Origin: Oenanthe sinensis
Lineage: Eukaryota > Streptophyta > Magnoliopsida > Apiales > Apiaceae
DNA: 64,000 nucleotides
Assembly (NCBI GenBank): GCA_028671895.1
Contig: JAPMAC010000209.1
Coordinates: 24,388,501-24,452,500, forward strand
Reading direction: 5' to 3'
Shown in pieces: positions 34,016-42,977 of the stretch. The translations under genes and the position numbers were made by a program. Under the pieces are notes generated by a model. The model did no database searches, was not told the DNA's origin, and worked only from the letters and a program-made list of their open reading frames with translations. Within the stretch, counting starts at the first letter, position 1; each line of letters starts with the position of its first letter.

Positions 34016-35196
34016 ACTTGTTTGGGTCCAAGAAATTTATAGGTTCTTGCAGATGGTGTAACAGGTTCAGTTTTCACATCTTTAAGTTCTACTTTGACTG
34101 AACTCGAATCATGTTCCTTTGCCTTGACAGATTTGTCTTTTGGCTTAGGAGATTGAGTCTCCTTCCTAACCTTAGGAGGACTAGCAGTCTTTGCCCTTAC
34201 CTTTTTCTTATTCATGCTTCTTTCTATTCCTATGCAATTACTAGAAGTAGATGCATTCATCAAATTAAAATAAGCATGCATAATATTAAAAGCACATGGC
34301 ATACATCCAGTAATACCACAAGGCAAATGAGAACTATTCATGTTAAACATGTTCTGCACAACAGGAATATTAGATTCTACTTTAACCTTATTACATGCAT
34401 GACTAAGGTGTCCAGCAGAATTGCAATTAGTACACAATTTCCTAGGTGCAGTGGGTGCAGGTGTAGCAGAATTAGCAATTTTAACACCTACTTTCCCATT
34501 CCTATTACTCTTTGACTTGTTCTTGTTACCACCTAATTCAGTTTTAGCAGATTCAGTTTTAACTGGCTCATTAGGTGTAACTTCTTCTACATTATCTTCC
34601 TCGATTTCTTTCTCTTTTAACTTATCCTCAACAAGCATTTCTTGTTTCCATACGATAGTATCTTCATCTAAGGGTTCTGAGAGTGGGAGCTTAAAGATAA
34701 GATTACTACTCTTCTTAATGACAAAAGGAACATTTTCATTTTCTAATAAAACAGTACTAGAAGCATTGAAAATTATATTCCTTTTATCCTTCTTGTTTTT
34801 CCTTTTATGTTCATCGTAGTCAAAGCCTATACATGTCTTATTATCTAAGCTCTGCTTATCCATTATGTCTTTAGCAATATTAGCTGAGTTCTTAAAAGCT
34901 TCCAATTTTAACTCTAGCTCAGAAATCTTAGCCATAAGTGCTGTCTCAACCTCTGCATTACAGATAACCTTATTCTCTAAATATTCATTTCTTTCCTTAA
35001 GGTCATTAACTGTGATTCCTACAAGCTCTAGTTGTTCCTTTCCAGATTCTAGCTTTTTAATCTTCGCAACTAGTCTAGCATTTTCTGCTTCAGAAGCTAG
35101 CATGCTTGTATGAATGTTAAACATCTCTATACTCAAGTCATTAACAGTATTTTTATATTCAGATAGAGACATATCTACAGTGGTGAGAATAGGTAC
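33977..35196 (-). other. Predicted phase-0 intron in gag-pol RNA of C
   Basis: 5' site CAG/GTACCT (intron begins 35196) after 448 gag codons; 3' site GGTTGCAG/GG (intron ends 33977). Both borders lie between codons. The unspliced gag and pol frames differ, so splicing is a simple way to join them. Matching sites exist in D and B. Confidence 0.6.
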
Positions 35197-36540
35197 CTGT
35201 GCTGATGATGGAGATTCTTCTGAAGTGTCTGCCATTAATGCAGGATTTCCATATTCTTCTTCTTCAGAATCTGTGTCATCCCAGCTTCTACCTTCAGCAA
35301 TGTAAGCCTTGCCTTGTTGTTTTGCAAGCAAAGCATCCAATCTCTGTTTCAACTTCTCATTCTCCCTTTTTAACTCATCATAGCTTTTCTTCTCGTATGA
35401 ACTCTTCTTCTCATAAACCTTATTGTCTTTTGCTTGTTTCGGTTTCTTACATTCAGTGGCGAAATGCCCTAGTTCATTGCAATTGTAGCACCGGAACTTA
35501 CTACGGTCTACCATGTTTGACTTGTAACCACCTCTTGAGTTGGATCCCGAAAATGATCCTGACTTCTGAAATCTGCTACCAAAACTTTTCTTGTACTTGG
35601 GATTCCTTCTGAATCTTATATGCTTGAAACGCCCAGCCAAGTACGCCATGGATTTGTCTTCCAACTCATCAAGCTCTTCCAATGTATAGAAATCATCTTC
35701 CTCTTCAGCTTGTGATTCTGTAGCCATTTCAGCTTCAATGATCAATTCTCCACCAATCTTGGTTTCAACAACCTTTGCTTCAGAAGTCTTCACTTCATCT
35801 GCCACAAGAGCTGTGGTCTTCTGTAGTGCTGCACTCTTACTATCCACTGAGCCGGAACCATAGATAATCAACCTCTGTTCTTGTTCCATTTCATAAGTCT
35901 TCAATTTTCCATATAGCTTTTCAAGGGGCATGACATTGAAGTTGTCCCTTTCTTTAATTGAAGAGACTTTATGCTCAACATGATGTGGAAGAGTCAACAT
36001 AAACTTCCTGTTCGTTTCCCTTAATGGATAGTTCTTCCCCTGGATACTCAACTCATTTAACAATTTATTGTACCGCTCAAAAACTTGAGTAATTGATTCT
36101 CTAGGAGTAGATTTGAACGCTTCATATCTTGATGTAAGTATATCCAACCGGTTCTCTTTTACTTCTTCTGTTCCTTCCATGATCAGTTCGATGGTTTCCC
36201 ACATGTGCTTTCCAGAAATGCAATTTAGAATTTGATGGCACATGTCTTCATCCATTGAGTCAACAATAATCAACTGAAGGCCTGTGTCCAATGCAACAAT
36301 TTCTTTCTCTGTATCAGTGAACTCTGTAGACTCCTTTGGAGTAGACCTTTGAGGAATTCTTACTCCGTCCACTGTAGATTCAGGAATCATCTTCATTGGT
36401 ACAAACGGTCCGTTCTCTAAGATACCTATGTACAACGGATTTGCAGCCTTAATAAACAGGGTCATCTTCTTTTTCCAGAGATTATAATTCACTCTATTAA
36501 ACTGAGGAACCTTAATACTTCCTACTTTCTGAGAACTCAT
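33994..36540 (-). CDS. Element C extended Gag, 848 aa
   Basis: Intact ORF from ATG at 36540 (MSSQKVGSIKVPQFNRVNYN) to TAA at 33994-33996. Residues about 1-260 form the copia Gag (UBN2-type) region. A CCHC knuckle, CYNCNELGHFATEC, is at about 351-364, followed by a Lys/Glu coiled coil. The part after codon 448 holds more coiled coil (near 490-570), a second knuckle CTNCNSAGHLSHAC at about 700 and the motif CGITGCMPCAFN at about 740. It ends in WVPKKP, as elements B and D end in WVPKTT and WVPKKA. The part after codon 448 lies within the predicted intron, so it would be present in free Gag but absent from Gag-Pol. Confidence 0.9.
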   Translation of the reverse strand: MSSQKVGSIKVPQFNRVNYNLWKKKMTLFIKAANPLYIGILENGPFVPMKMIPESTVDGVRIPQRSTPKESTEFTDTEKEIVALDTGLQLIIVDSMDEDMCHQILNCISGKHMWETIELIMEGTEEVKENRLDILTSRYEAFKSTPRESITQVFERYNKLLNELSIQGKNYPLRETNRKFMLTLPHHVEHKVSSIKERDNFNVMPLEKLYGKLKTYEMEQEQRLIIYGSGSVDSKSAALQKTTALVADEVKTSEAKVVETKIGGELIIEAEMATESQAEEEDDFYTLEELDELEDKSMAYLAGRFKHIRFRRNPKYKKSFGSRFQKSGSFSGSNSRGGYKSNMVDRSKFRCYNCNELGHFATECKKPKQAKDNKVYEKKSSYEKKSYDELKRENEKLKQRLDALLAKQQGKAYIAEGRSWDDTDSEEEEYGNPALMADTSEESPSSAQVPILTTVDMSLSEYKNTVNDLSIEMFNIHTSMLASEAENARLVAKIKKLESGKEQLELVGITVNDLKERNEYLENKVICNAEVETALMAKISELELKLEAFKNSANIAKDIMDKQSLDNKTCIGFDYDEHKRKNKKDKRNIIFNASSTVLLENENVPFVIKKSSNLIFKLPLSEPLDEDTIVWKQEMLVEDKLKEKEIEEDNVEEVTPNEPVKTESAKTELGGNKNKSKSNRNGKVGVKIANSATPAPTAPRKLCTNCNSAGHLSHACNKVKVESNIPVVQNMFNMNSSHLPCGITGCMPCAFNIMHAYFNLMNASTSSNCIGIERSMNKKKVRAKTASPPKVRKETQSPKPKDKSVKAKEHDSSSVKVELKDVKTEPVTPSARTYKFLGPKQVWVPKKP

Positions 36541-36683
36541 GATATTGAATTTTTCAAAATTATTTAAAGTTCAAAACAATTTCTGAGTGAAATATTTTGA
36601 AAATTAAAAAATCCGCTAAAAATTCCAGAAGCTTAATACTGAAGTCCGAACAATAGATCCTGATTTGTAAACTCAATCAGTAA

Positions 36684-36695
36684 GCTCTGATACCA
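36684..36695 (-). other. Primer-binding site, element C
   Basis: Minus strand TGGTATCAGAGC, the canonical copia site complementary to initiator-Met tRNA, two bases from the LTR. Confidence 0.92.
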
Positions 36696-36697
36696 AT

Positions 36698-38199
36698 TGT
36701 TAGTCCCAAATATCGTAGAAGGGGGGTTGAATACGATATTGTCCAATTTATAAAATATTCGCGGAAAGGTTCTTTTAGGACTTAATACAGTTCGAACAGA
36801 TATTAAATCAAACACAAGGTATGCAGTCAGTTAACATAAACACAGTTCTTCGGGGAATATATCGTTTTATTAATATAAACCACGAGGGTGCTCCACAAAT
36901 CTAATCTTTCGATTAGTTACAATGATTCACTAGTACAGTCAGTTAGGTTACAAGCTTTAATGAAAACAAACAAGGTAACAATAGCTGTGTATAAACTTAA
37001 AGGCTTCAGTGTTTACTCTCTTGAATGTTCTCTGGGTTTTCTCTCTTTACTGCTCTGTGTATCTCTCTGGCTGTTAGCTGAATGAATTCTTCAAAGACGA
37101 TGCTTTGCTGCTTTTGTGTAGTCTTTTTCAACTTTTGGTACGTGGCCCATTTTGTGCCAAGTAAAGTAAGTTGCAGCTTCGCTTCTTTTCTTCTTAAGTA
37201 TCGGAACAATTTCTGAGAAATTGTTTAAGTATCGATGAGTCTGTAAAACAACTATCGGACACTTAAAACAATTCATGAAACAAAATTAATTACTTCAAAC
37301 TGAGTAACTATCGGAATATTACTTGATTTATTAACTATCGGAATAAATAGATTTTCTTTTTATTTGTTTTATCCGATAGTTAGTAAATCATTGAAAGTTC
37401 CTTCTAGTTTTATTAACTATCGGGAAGTTGCTTGCTTTTCTTTCCTTTACCCGATAGTTAATAACTATCGGGAAGTGGCTTTTACTTTGTCCAATTTTAG
37501 TTAACTTGATTAAATCACCCGATGGTTAATAACCATAGGTGAATAGGACAAAATAGGAATAAGACGAAATAGCTTGACCAATGACTTCTGGATACAGCTT
37601 CTGCAGTCTTGTTCACTTAGCCATATTTCGAATTTATTAAGCCCTTTAACATAATTTCTTCCACTGCAACCAAGTCAAATAAATATTTCCATGTTAATTC
37701 GACCTTGATTTATTCTGGGCTTAATCACAGACCACTTTGGTTACTCATCTCAGTATCTGGTCAATTCTTCTGAATCAGTGATGTAGTTCTCAAACTCTTT
37801 TGTGCTGTCGATTGGTGCAACTGGTCTGGTTCACAACCGACTAGCAAGAACTTGATCTCACATCTTCTTTGCTATGCAATTGACCTGTTCCATCATGATA
37901 AGAAGTGCTTCTTAAATTTCACCGGAATCTTCTGCTTTCTCTGTAGTAAAACCTTCTTCATCTTCAGAACCTTTGAAACACTTTAACTTTATTCTTCACT
38001 GAGGCTTGAACATGTAAATGAACTTCTTTCAGTGATCTTCAATGTCTTCAAAGCTTCCTCTAAGAATTTGGTTTTTCATATTCAACTTATAAATGATTCG
38101 CAGTCGATTCTGTGTTTCTCCTTAATATAAGTTACCGACTTGTAGTGTTGAGTTAGTTACCTCGGTTACATGTTACTTTACGTTACATTTTGCTTTACA
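36698..38199 (-). repeat. 5' LTR of element C
   Basis: 1,502 bp, almost identical to 23637-25138 (about nine differences by eye, for example near the right end in the GATTCGCAGTCGATTC block). Flanked by GAACC at 38200-38204. Confidence 0.92.
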
Positions 38200-38479
38200 G
38201 AACCTCGTTCGGAATAATCTTTTCAGCTTCTACATACAAGGAAACATCACTCATTCCCATCTGCATCTGCCTAGGCACACTGAGCATCCTCCGTACACCA
38301 TCATCACATGTCATATCAGCGATATAGTATCCCGACACCAAATTACCTACACCTAATTGGGGATATTTAAAACTCATCTTCAAATTCCAAGATGAACTGT
38401 TAATATTCATTAATCCATATACCACTTCCTTCAACTCTTCATAAGAAGTTCCCCATTTAATATATTGCATTCTTTTAGG
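38200..38479 (-). pseudogene. MULE transposase exon 1, middle piece between C and D
   Basis: MULE DNA trapped between two copia insertions. The minus-strand frame (RDPKRMQYIKWGTSYEELKE at the D side, ending KIIPNE at the C side) has no stop and reads in phase across both target duplications into 50742-50825 on one side and 23631 on the other. It is the N-terminal domain typical of plant MURA transposases, with the WGTSYEELKE stretch. Separately it would look like a 99-codon hypothetical protein. Confidence 0.85.
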
Positions 38480-38484
38480 GTCTC

Positions 38485-39996
38485 TGAAAGGCATATGTTT
38501 AGAAGCCTATTTGTTTAGAGAGATGGCAACTCAACTCAAACATAGATAATTTGTAAGTAAATATATTATCTGTCACAGGAATCTTCAGCATGTATTATCT
38601 GACAAGAAAAAGAAGATCAAAGTCAATCTACAGACCTGAAACAGTACTACATTGAAAGAAGCTCAATTTAATTGATCACGCCTCAGTGGAGTATTTAAGT
38701 TTGAAGAAGCTCAAGTGTCAGAAGATTTCAATTTTGTGTGACAACAAAAATAGTCAAGTCAGAAGGAGCAGAAGTGAACCATTATAAAAGTCAAGTGAAG
38801 AATTTTATTTGTTGTGAATCACTCGTGAACCAGACAGTACACGGAGTGTTGGCAAAATACAGAGAAGATTCTTGATTACAGAAGAAATGGTCAGCTACAG
38901 ACATTGTTGTGAAGATAGAAGATTTAAAATTATATCATCAACAGTCGTGGAGTCAAGACTTTAATTTAATTCTCTATTAATTGATTAAATTATTTAGTTA
39001 ATTTATTTGGTAAATTAATTCAATCAGAATTAATTTATTCCTTATATTAATTAATAAATAAATTATTTTAGAATGAAGAAGACTTTAATTTAATTCTATT
39101 ATCAAAAAGATAATTTTATTATGTATCCTATTTACTTAGATTAATTCAAAAAGAATTAATTTAATGTATAAGATATATAATAAAACAAATAGAATTTTAT
39201 TAAAAAGAAAAAAAGAAAACAAAAAGGCGACAGAAGATATATATTTAACATATGTACATTTCAGGTCGGCCAGATTGATTTGTCGGGAAGACTTTTGAAC
39301 AGTCTCCCGGAGACTTTTCAAAAGTCTCCTTGAAAAGAAATAAAAAAAAAGGAAAAAAAGGAAAGAAAAAAAAAATCAAATCAAATCAATCAAAAAGAAG
39401 CCAGGTGATATACAGTTCATATGTCAAGTCAATAGGTATACTAAAATCACTCGGGAAGACTTTTAAAAAGGTCTCTCCGAGACATTTTAAAAAGTCTCCC
39501 CGAGCGTAATATGTCTTCCCGAGCTATCAAAGTCTTCCCCATCAAATTAAATGAATTTTCATTTAATTCAAGAAGTCTCTACGAGCTGTGAAAGTCTCCG
39601 TGAAAAGTCTTCAAGCCCAGAAAAAGTCTCCCCGAGGAGAAAAAGTCTCCCCGACCAAGAAAAGTCTCACAGAACCAGATTTGCCTATAAATACCAGATT
39701 AGATCAGTAGATACAAACAATTCTATTAACATTCTATTCAGCTTAAACAAAAATTCAAGAGCAGTTAATGTCAAAATCTCTCTAGAATTTTAAGAGCTAA
39801 ATTAGTGAATATTTTCTGATTTAATCTTGTAACCCACCTCAAGTTTAATATAAGTATTTTACTTGAACTGTGTTTCTTTGATTATTATTTCGTGATAATA
39901 ATTTAAATTGTTTAATCAAAAATTATCCGAAACAGATTTTAATATTTATTAATGATTGTATTCAACCCCCCCTTCTACAATCATTTGGACCTAACA
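38485..39996 (+). repeat. 5' LTR of element D
   Basis: TGAAAGGCATATG ... GGACCTAACA. Contains a cluster of AAGTCTCCCCGAG-like words at about 39280-39670 and a TATAAATA box at 39688-39695, just after the cluster, as expected for a U3 promoter. Confidence 0.92.
39280..39670. repeat. AAGTCTCCCCGAG motif cluster in LTR of D
   Basis: More than ten copies or variants of AAGTCTCCCCGAG and its complement (for example CGGGAAGACTTTT), also at 50028-50413 in the 3' LTR. It occupies the same LTR region as the ACTATCGG cluster of C and the GGTATGACTCTT cluster of E. Confidence 0.75.
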
Positions 39997-39998
39997 AT

Positions 39999-40010
39999 TG
40001 GTATCAGAGC
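39999..40010 (+). other. Primer-binding site, element D
   Basis: TGGTATCAGAGC, canonical initiator-Met tRNA site, two bases after the LTR. Confidence 0.93.
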
Positions 40011-40039
40011 CATCTAATTGACATAAAAATCAAGATCCT

Positions 40040-40500
40040 AATATTTTAATTATTAAAAATTCGAAACTTTTAATTTATTAAAAATTTGAAACTTTTAATT
40101 TATTAAAAATTCGAAAATTTTAATTTATTAAAAATTGAAAATTTTAATTTATTAAAAATTCAAAAATTTTAATTTATTAATAATTCAAAAATTTTAATTT
40201 ATTAAAAATTCTAAAATTTTTAATTTCTTAAAAATTTGAAATCTCTTTAGCTCCTAAAAATTTCACAACTTTTAATTCATTAAAAATTCGAAACTTTTAA
40301 TTTATTAAAAATTTGAAATTTTTAATTTCTTAAAAATTCAAAATCTCTTTAAATCTTAAAATTTTCAAAACTTTAATTCATTAAAAATTCGAAATTTTTA
40401 ATTCTTTAAAAAATTCGAAAATTTTAATTTATTAGAAATTCGAAAATTTTTAATTTCTTAAAAATTCGAAATCTCTTTAATTCCTAAAAATCTCAAATCA
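40040..40500 (+). repeat. AT-rich tandem repeat in D leader
   Basis: About fifteen irregular copies of a unit near AATTTATTAAAAATTCGAAA (about 24-30 bp) fill the leader between the primer-binding site and gag. Elements C and B have short leaders without it. Confidence 0.8.
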
Positions 40501-40523
40501 TTTTAATCTTCCATTATTTTAAT

Positions 40524-42959
40524 ATGAGTACTCAAAGAGTGAGTAGCATTAAAATTCCTCCATTTGATAAAGATAATTATAATCTTTGGAAGAGGAAGAT
40601 GACCTTGTTTCTTCGAAATGCAAACATTAAGTACAAGGATATTTTGAGGACGGGTGTTGCTGTTCCAATAACAATCATTCCTGAGCATATGAAAGATGGT
40701 GTACTTATTCCGCACAGACAATTTGAAAAAGATATTTCTGACTACACTGAAATAGAAAAGGAATTGGATTCGTTGGACACCAGCCTGCAGTTAATTTTGG
40801 TAGAATCTCTTGATCCCGGAACGTACAATCATGTTGTTAATTGCAAAGATGCTAAACATATCTGGGAAACGATAGAGATACTCAATGAAGGAACAGAAGA
40901 AGTGAGGGAGAACAGATTGGAAATCTTAACGTCTCAATATGAGCATTTTAGATCAAATCCTGGAGAAGGTATCTCTGATGTTTTTGAGAGATATAACAAA
41001 CTGATAAATGATCTAAATCTCAATGGCAAACACTATACGAAGAAGGAGATCAATAGGAAGTTTTTGCTGACAATGCCAGTTCACTTAGAGCATAGGATTA
41101 CTGCCATCAGGGAGTCAAGGGACATGAATGAAATTTCATTGGAAAGACTATATGGCATACTGAAGACCTATGAGCTCGAGCAGATTCAACAGAAGGAAAT
41201 ATATGGAACAGGCAAAGTGGTCAGCAAGTCTACAGCTCTTGTAGCAGAAGTACCAGAACACAGAGAAGCTATGACTGAATCTTCTTCAGTCAAAGTCCTT
41301 GATCAGGGTATTGTTGCAGAAGTTGGTGCAACTCAAATGAATTCATCTGAAAGTGAATTCTACTCAATGGAAGAACTTGATCAACTTGAGGATGAATCTC
41401 TGGCACTGATTGCTAGAAAATTTGGAAATACAAGATTCAGGAGGAACCGTAGTTTCAAATTCAAGCCTATGGCAAACAGATTTCAGAGAGGTGGTTCTTC
41501 TAGCTCATCCAATACAAGAGGTGGATACAAGACAGGGATGGTTGACAGAAACAAGATCCGTTGCTTTAACTGCAATGAAATGGGACACTTTGCTACAGAT
41601 TGTAGAAAGCCCAAGCAGGAAAGAAAGAAGGATTCATATGACGAGCTAAACCAGAAATATGAAGCTCTATTGAAGAAGCATCAGGGAAGATCCTACTTAG
41701 CAGCAGGAAAAAGCTGGGATGATTCTGACAACGATGAAGAAGAAGATATGGGAAATCTTGCTCTAATGGCCTCTTCTTCTGAAGGATCACAATCCCCACC
41801 TCGTCAAGGAATTGAGGTAAACCCTAGCTGTCCTAAAATGTTTAAATTGCTAGGTGAGGATTTAACTAATGCTAGAGATCGAATAAAAGTCTTAATTCTC
41901 GAAAACAAAGTTTTATCAGAAGAGAATTATGAATTGAAAAAGCTGAAACTTATAAATGAGAAATTAACTGAAGATGTTGCATTTCAAGTTAATAGAGTCA
42001 ACTGCTATGTTGAAATTGAAGCTTTTTTAAAGGATAAAATTGAAAAAGAGAAAGTCAGGTGTCAAGCCTATAGAACTGCTTCATTTGTTATGAAAGACCT
42101 AGTTGACCAACAAGAGATTAATCGGAAAGTTGGGATAGGTTTTGAATATAACCAATCCGTAGGAAAGGCTAGTAACATTACCCCTTTTAAAGAGACTGCT
42201 ATAGAGAGGGGTATTCCACATGTTATTAAAGACACTAAGAAACCTCTTTTCATAACTCCTATTGCAGAACCAGTTCTTGATAGTTGTGTAATAGTGGATT
42301 ATGAAATTAAACTTGAAGATCTTAAAGAGGAAGAGAAAGTACAGGAAAAACCTGTTAAGGACATAAAAGGAATAAATGTCCAGGAAGCTAAATATGTACC
42401 TAAAAGACCAATACAAAATGTGAACACTGCTAGTTCATCCACTCCTGGTTTAGGTGCTAATGAGCTTAAGAAAAATCATAACAAACCTAATAAGTTTGTT
42501 AATAGTAGGGATAAGAACAACAGATTCCATGCTACTGAGAACTTTAAAAATGTTAATAAAGTTAAGGTAGAAACTGTTAAGATTCCTGCTATTGTGAATA
42601 AAATGCCTACTATTGATGCATGCCATAAACCTTGTGGTGTAGATAACTGTATGTTATGTGCTTTCAATGTTATGTCTGCATATTTTAAAAGCATGCATGC
42701 TATGAATGTCAATACTACACCTAGACAGCATATAAATCACAGGCATGCTAGATCAAAGACTGCCAGTCCTCCTATCTCACAGAAGGAGACATTCTCTCCT
42801 AGGCCAGCATACAAAAATGTTAAGGTTGTGTACAAGGAGAAGTGTTCAGTCAAAGTAGTAGATGAGTTTGTCAAGTTGGGTTCTGTTGTTAAACCTGATA
42901 AAGGACAATTTTTCAAATATGCCGGGCCCAATCAATGTTGGGTTCCGAAGAAGGCCTAA
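40524..42959 (+). CDS. Element D extended Gag, 811 aa
   Basis: Intact, ATG at 40524 (MSTQRVSSIKIPPFDKDNYN), stop TAA 42957-42959. The UBN2-type Gag region covers about residues 1-260, with CCHC knuckle CFNCNEMGHFATDC at about 350 and a Lys/Glu helical region after it. The part past codon 431 carries coiled coil, the motif CGVDNCMLCAFN at about 705 and the conserved ending WVPKKA. The second knuckle found in C is missing. AG/GTAAAC at 41815-41822 is the predicted 5' splice site, at the position matching that of C. Free Gag would come from unspliced RNA. Confidence 0.92.
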   Translation: MSTQRVSSIKIPPFDKDNYNLWKRKMTLFLRNANIKYKDILRTGVAVPITIIPEHMKDGVLIPHRQFEKDISDYTEIEKELDSLDTSLQLILVESLDPGTYNHVVNCKDAKHIWETIEILNEGTEEVRENRLEILTSQYEHFRSNPGEGISDVFERYNKLINDLNLNGKHYTKKEINRKFLLTMPVHLEHRITAIRESRDMNEISLERLYGILKTYELEQIQQKEIYGTGKVVSKSTALVAEVPEHREAMTESSSVKVLDQGIVAEVGATQMNSSESEFYSMEELDQLEDESLALIARKFGNTRFRRNRSFKFKPMANRFQRGGSSSSSNTRGGYKTGMVDRNKIRCFNCNEMGHFATDCRKPKQERKKDSYDELNQKYEALLKKHQGRSYLAAGKSWDDSDNDEEEDMGNLALMASSSEGSQSPPRQGIEVNPSCPKMFKLLGEDLTNARDRIKVLILENKVLSEENYELKKLKLINEKLTEDVAFQVNRVNCYVEIEAFLKDKIEKEKVRCQAYRTASFVMKDLVDQQEINRKVGIGFEYNQSVGKASNITPFKETAIERGIPHVIKDTKKPLFITPIAEPVLDSCVIVDYEIKLEDLKEEEKVQEKPVKDIKGINVQEAKYVPKRPIQNVNTASSSTPGLGANELKKNHNKPNKFVNSRDKNNRFHATENFKNVNKVKVETVKIPAIVNKMPTIDACHKPCGVDNCMLCAFNVMSAYFKSMHAMNVNTTPRQHINHRHARSKTASPPISQKETFSPRPAYKNVKVVYKEKCSVKVVDEFVKLGSVVKPDKGQFFKYAGPNQCWVPKKA

Positions 42960-42977
42960 CTCATTTGATAATTGCAG
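41817..42977 (+). other. Predicted phase-0 intron in gag-pol RNA of D
   Basis: 5' site TTGAG/GTAAAC after 431 codons; 3' site AATTGCAG/GG. Removal deletes the gag stop and two further in-frame stops (42966-42971) and joins the frames exactly in phase. Confidence 0.6.

Larger units (their letters stand above)
23637..38199 (-). mobile_element. Copia (Sirevirus-like) element C, complete with both LTRs
   Basis: 14,563 bp between perfect 5-bp duplications GAACC at 23632-23636 and 38200-38204. Both LTRs are 1,502 bp and differ at about nine positions by eye, so insertion was recent. Order on the minus strand: 5' LTR (36698-38199), primer-binding site, extended gag, pol, a 1.6-kb spacer, a large two-part ORF after pol, polypurine tract and 3' LTR. 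A very long gag and an extra ORF in the envelope position fit the Sirevirus lineage. It lies inside exon 1 of the MULE transposase. Confidence 0.92.

Noticed and set aside
38195..38494. Separate 99-codon gene between C and D
   Set aside because: It reads in phase into transposase pieces on both sides; its ends are copia LTR sequence.
42957..42977. Stop-codon readthrough as the way D makes Pol
   Set aside because: Three in-frame stops occur in a row in D, and in C pol is in another frame, so simple suppression cannot serve both. Splicing fits both, though it remains unproven.
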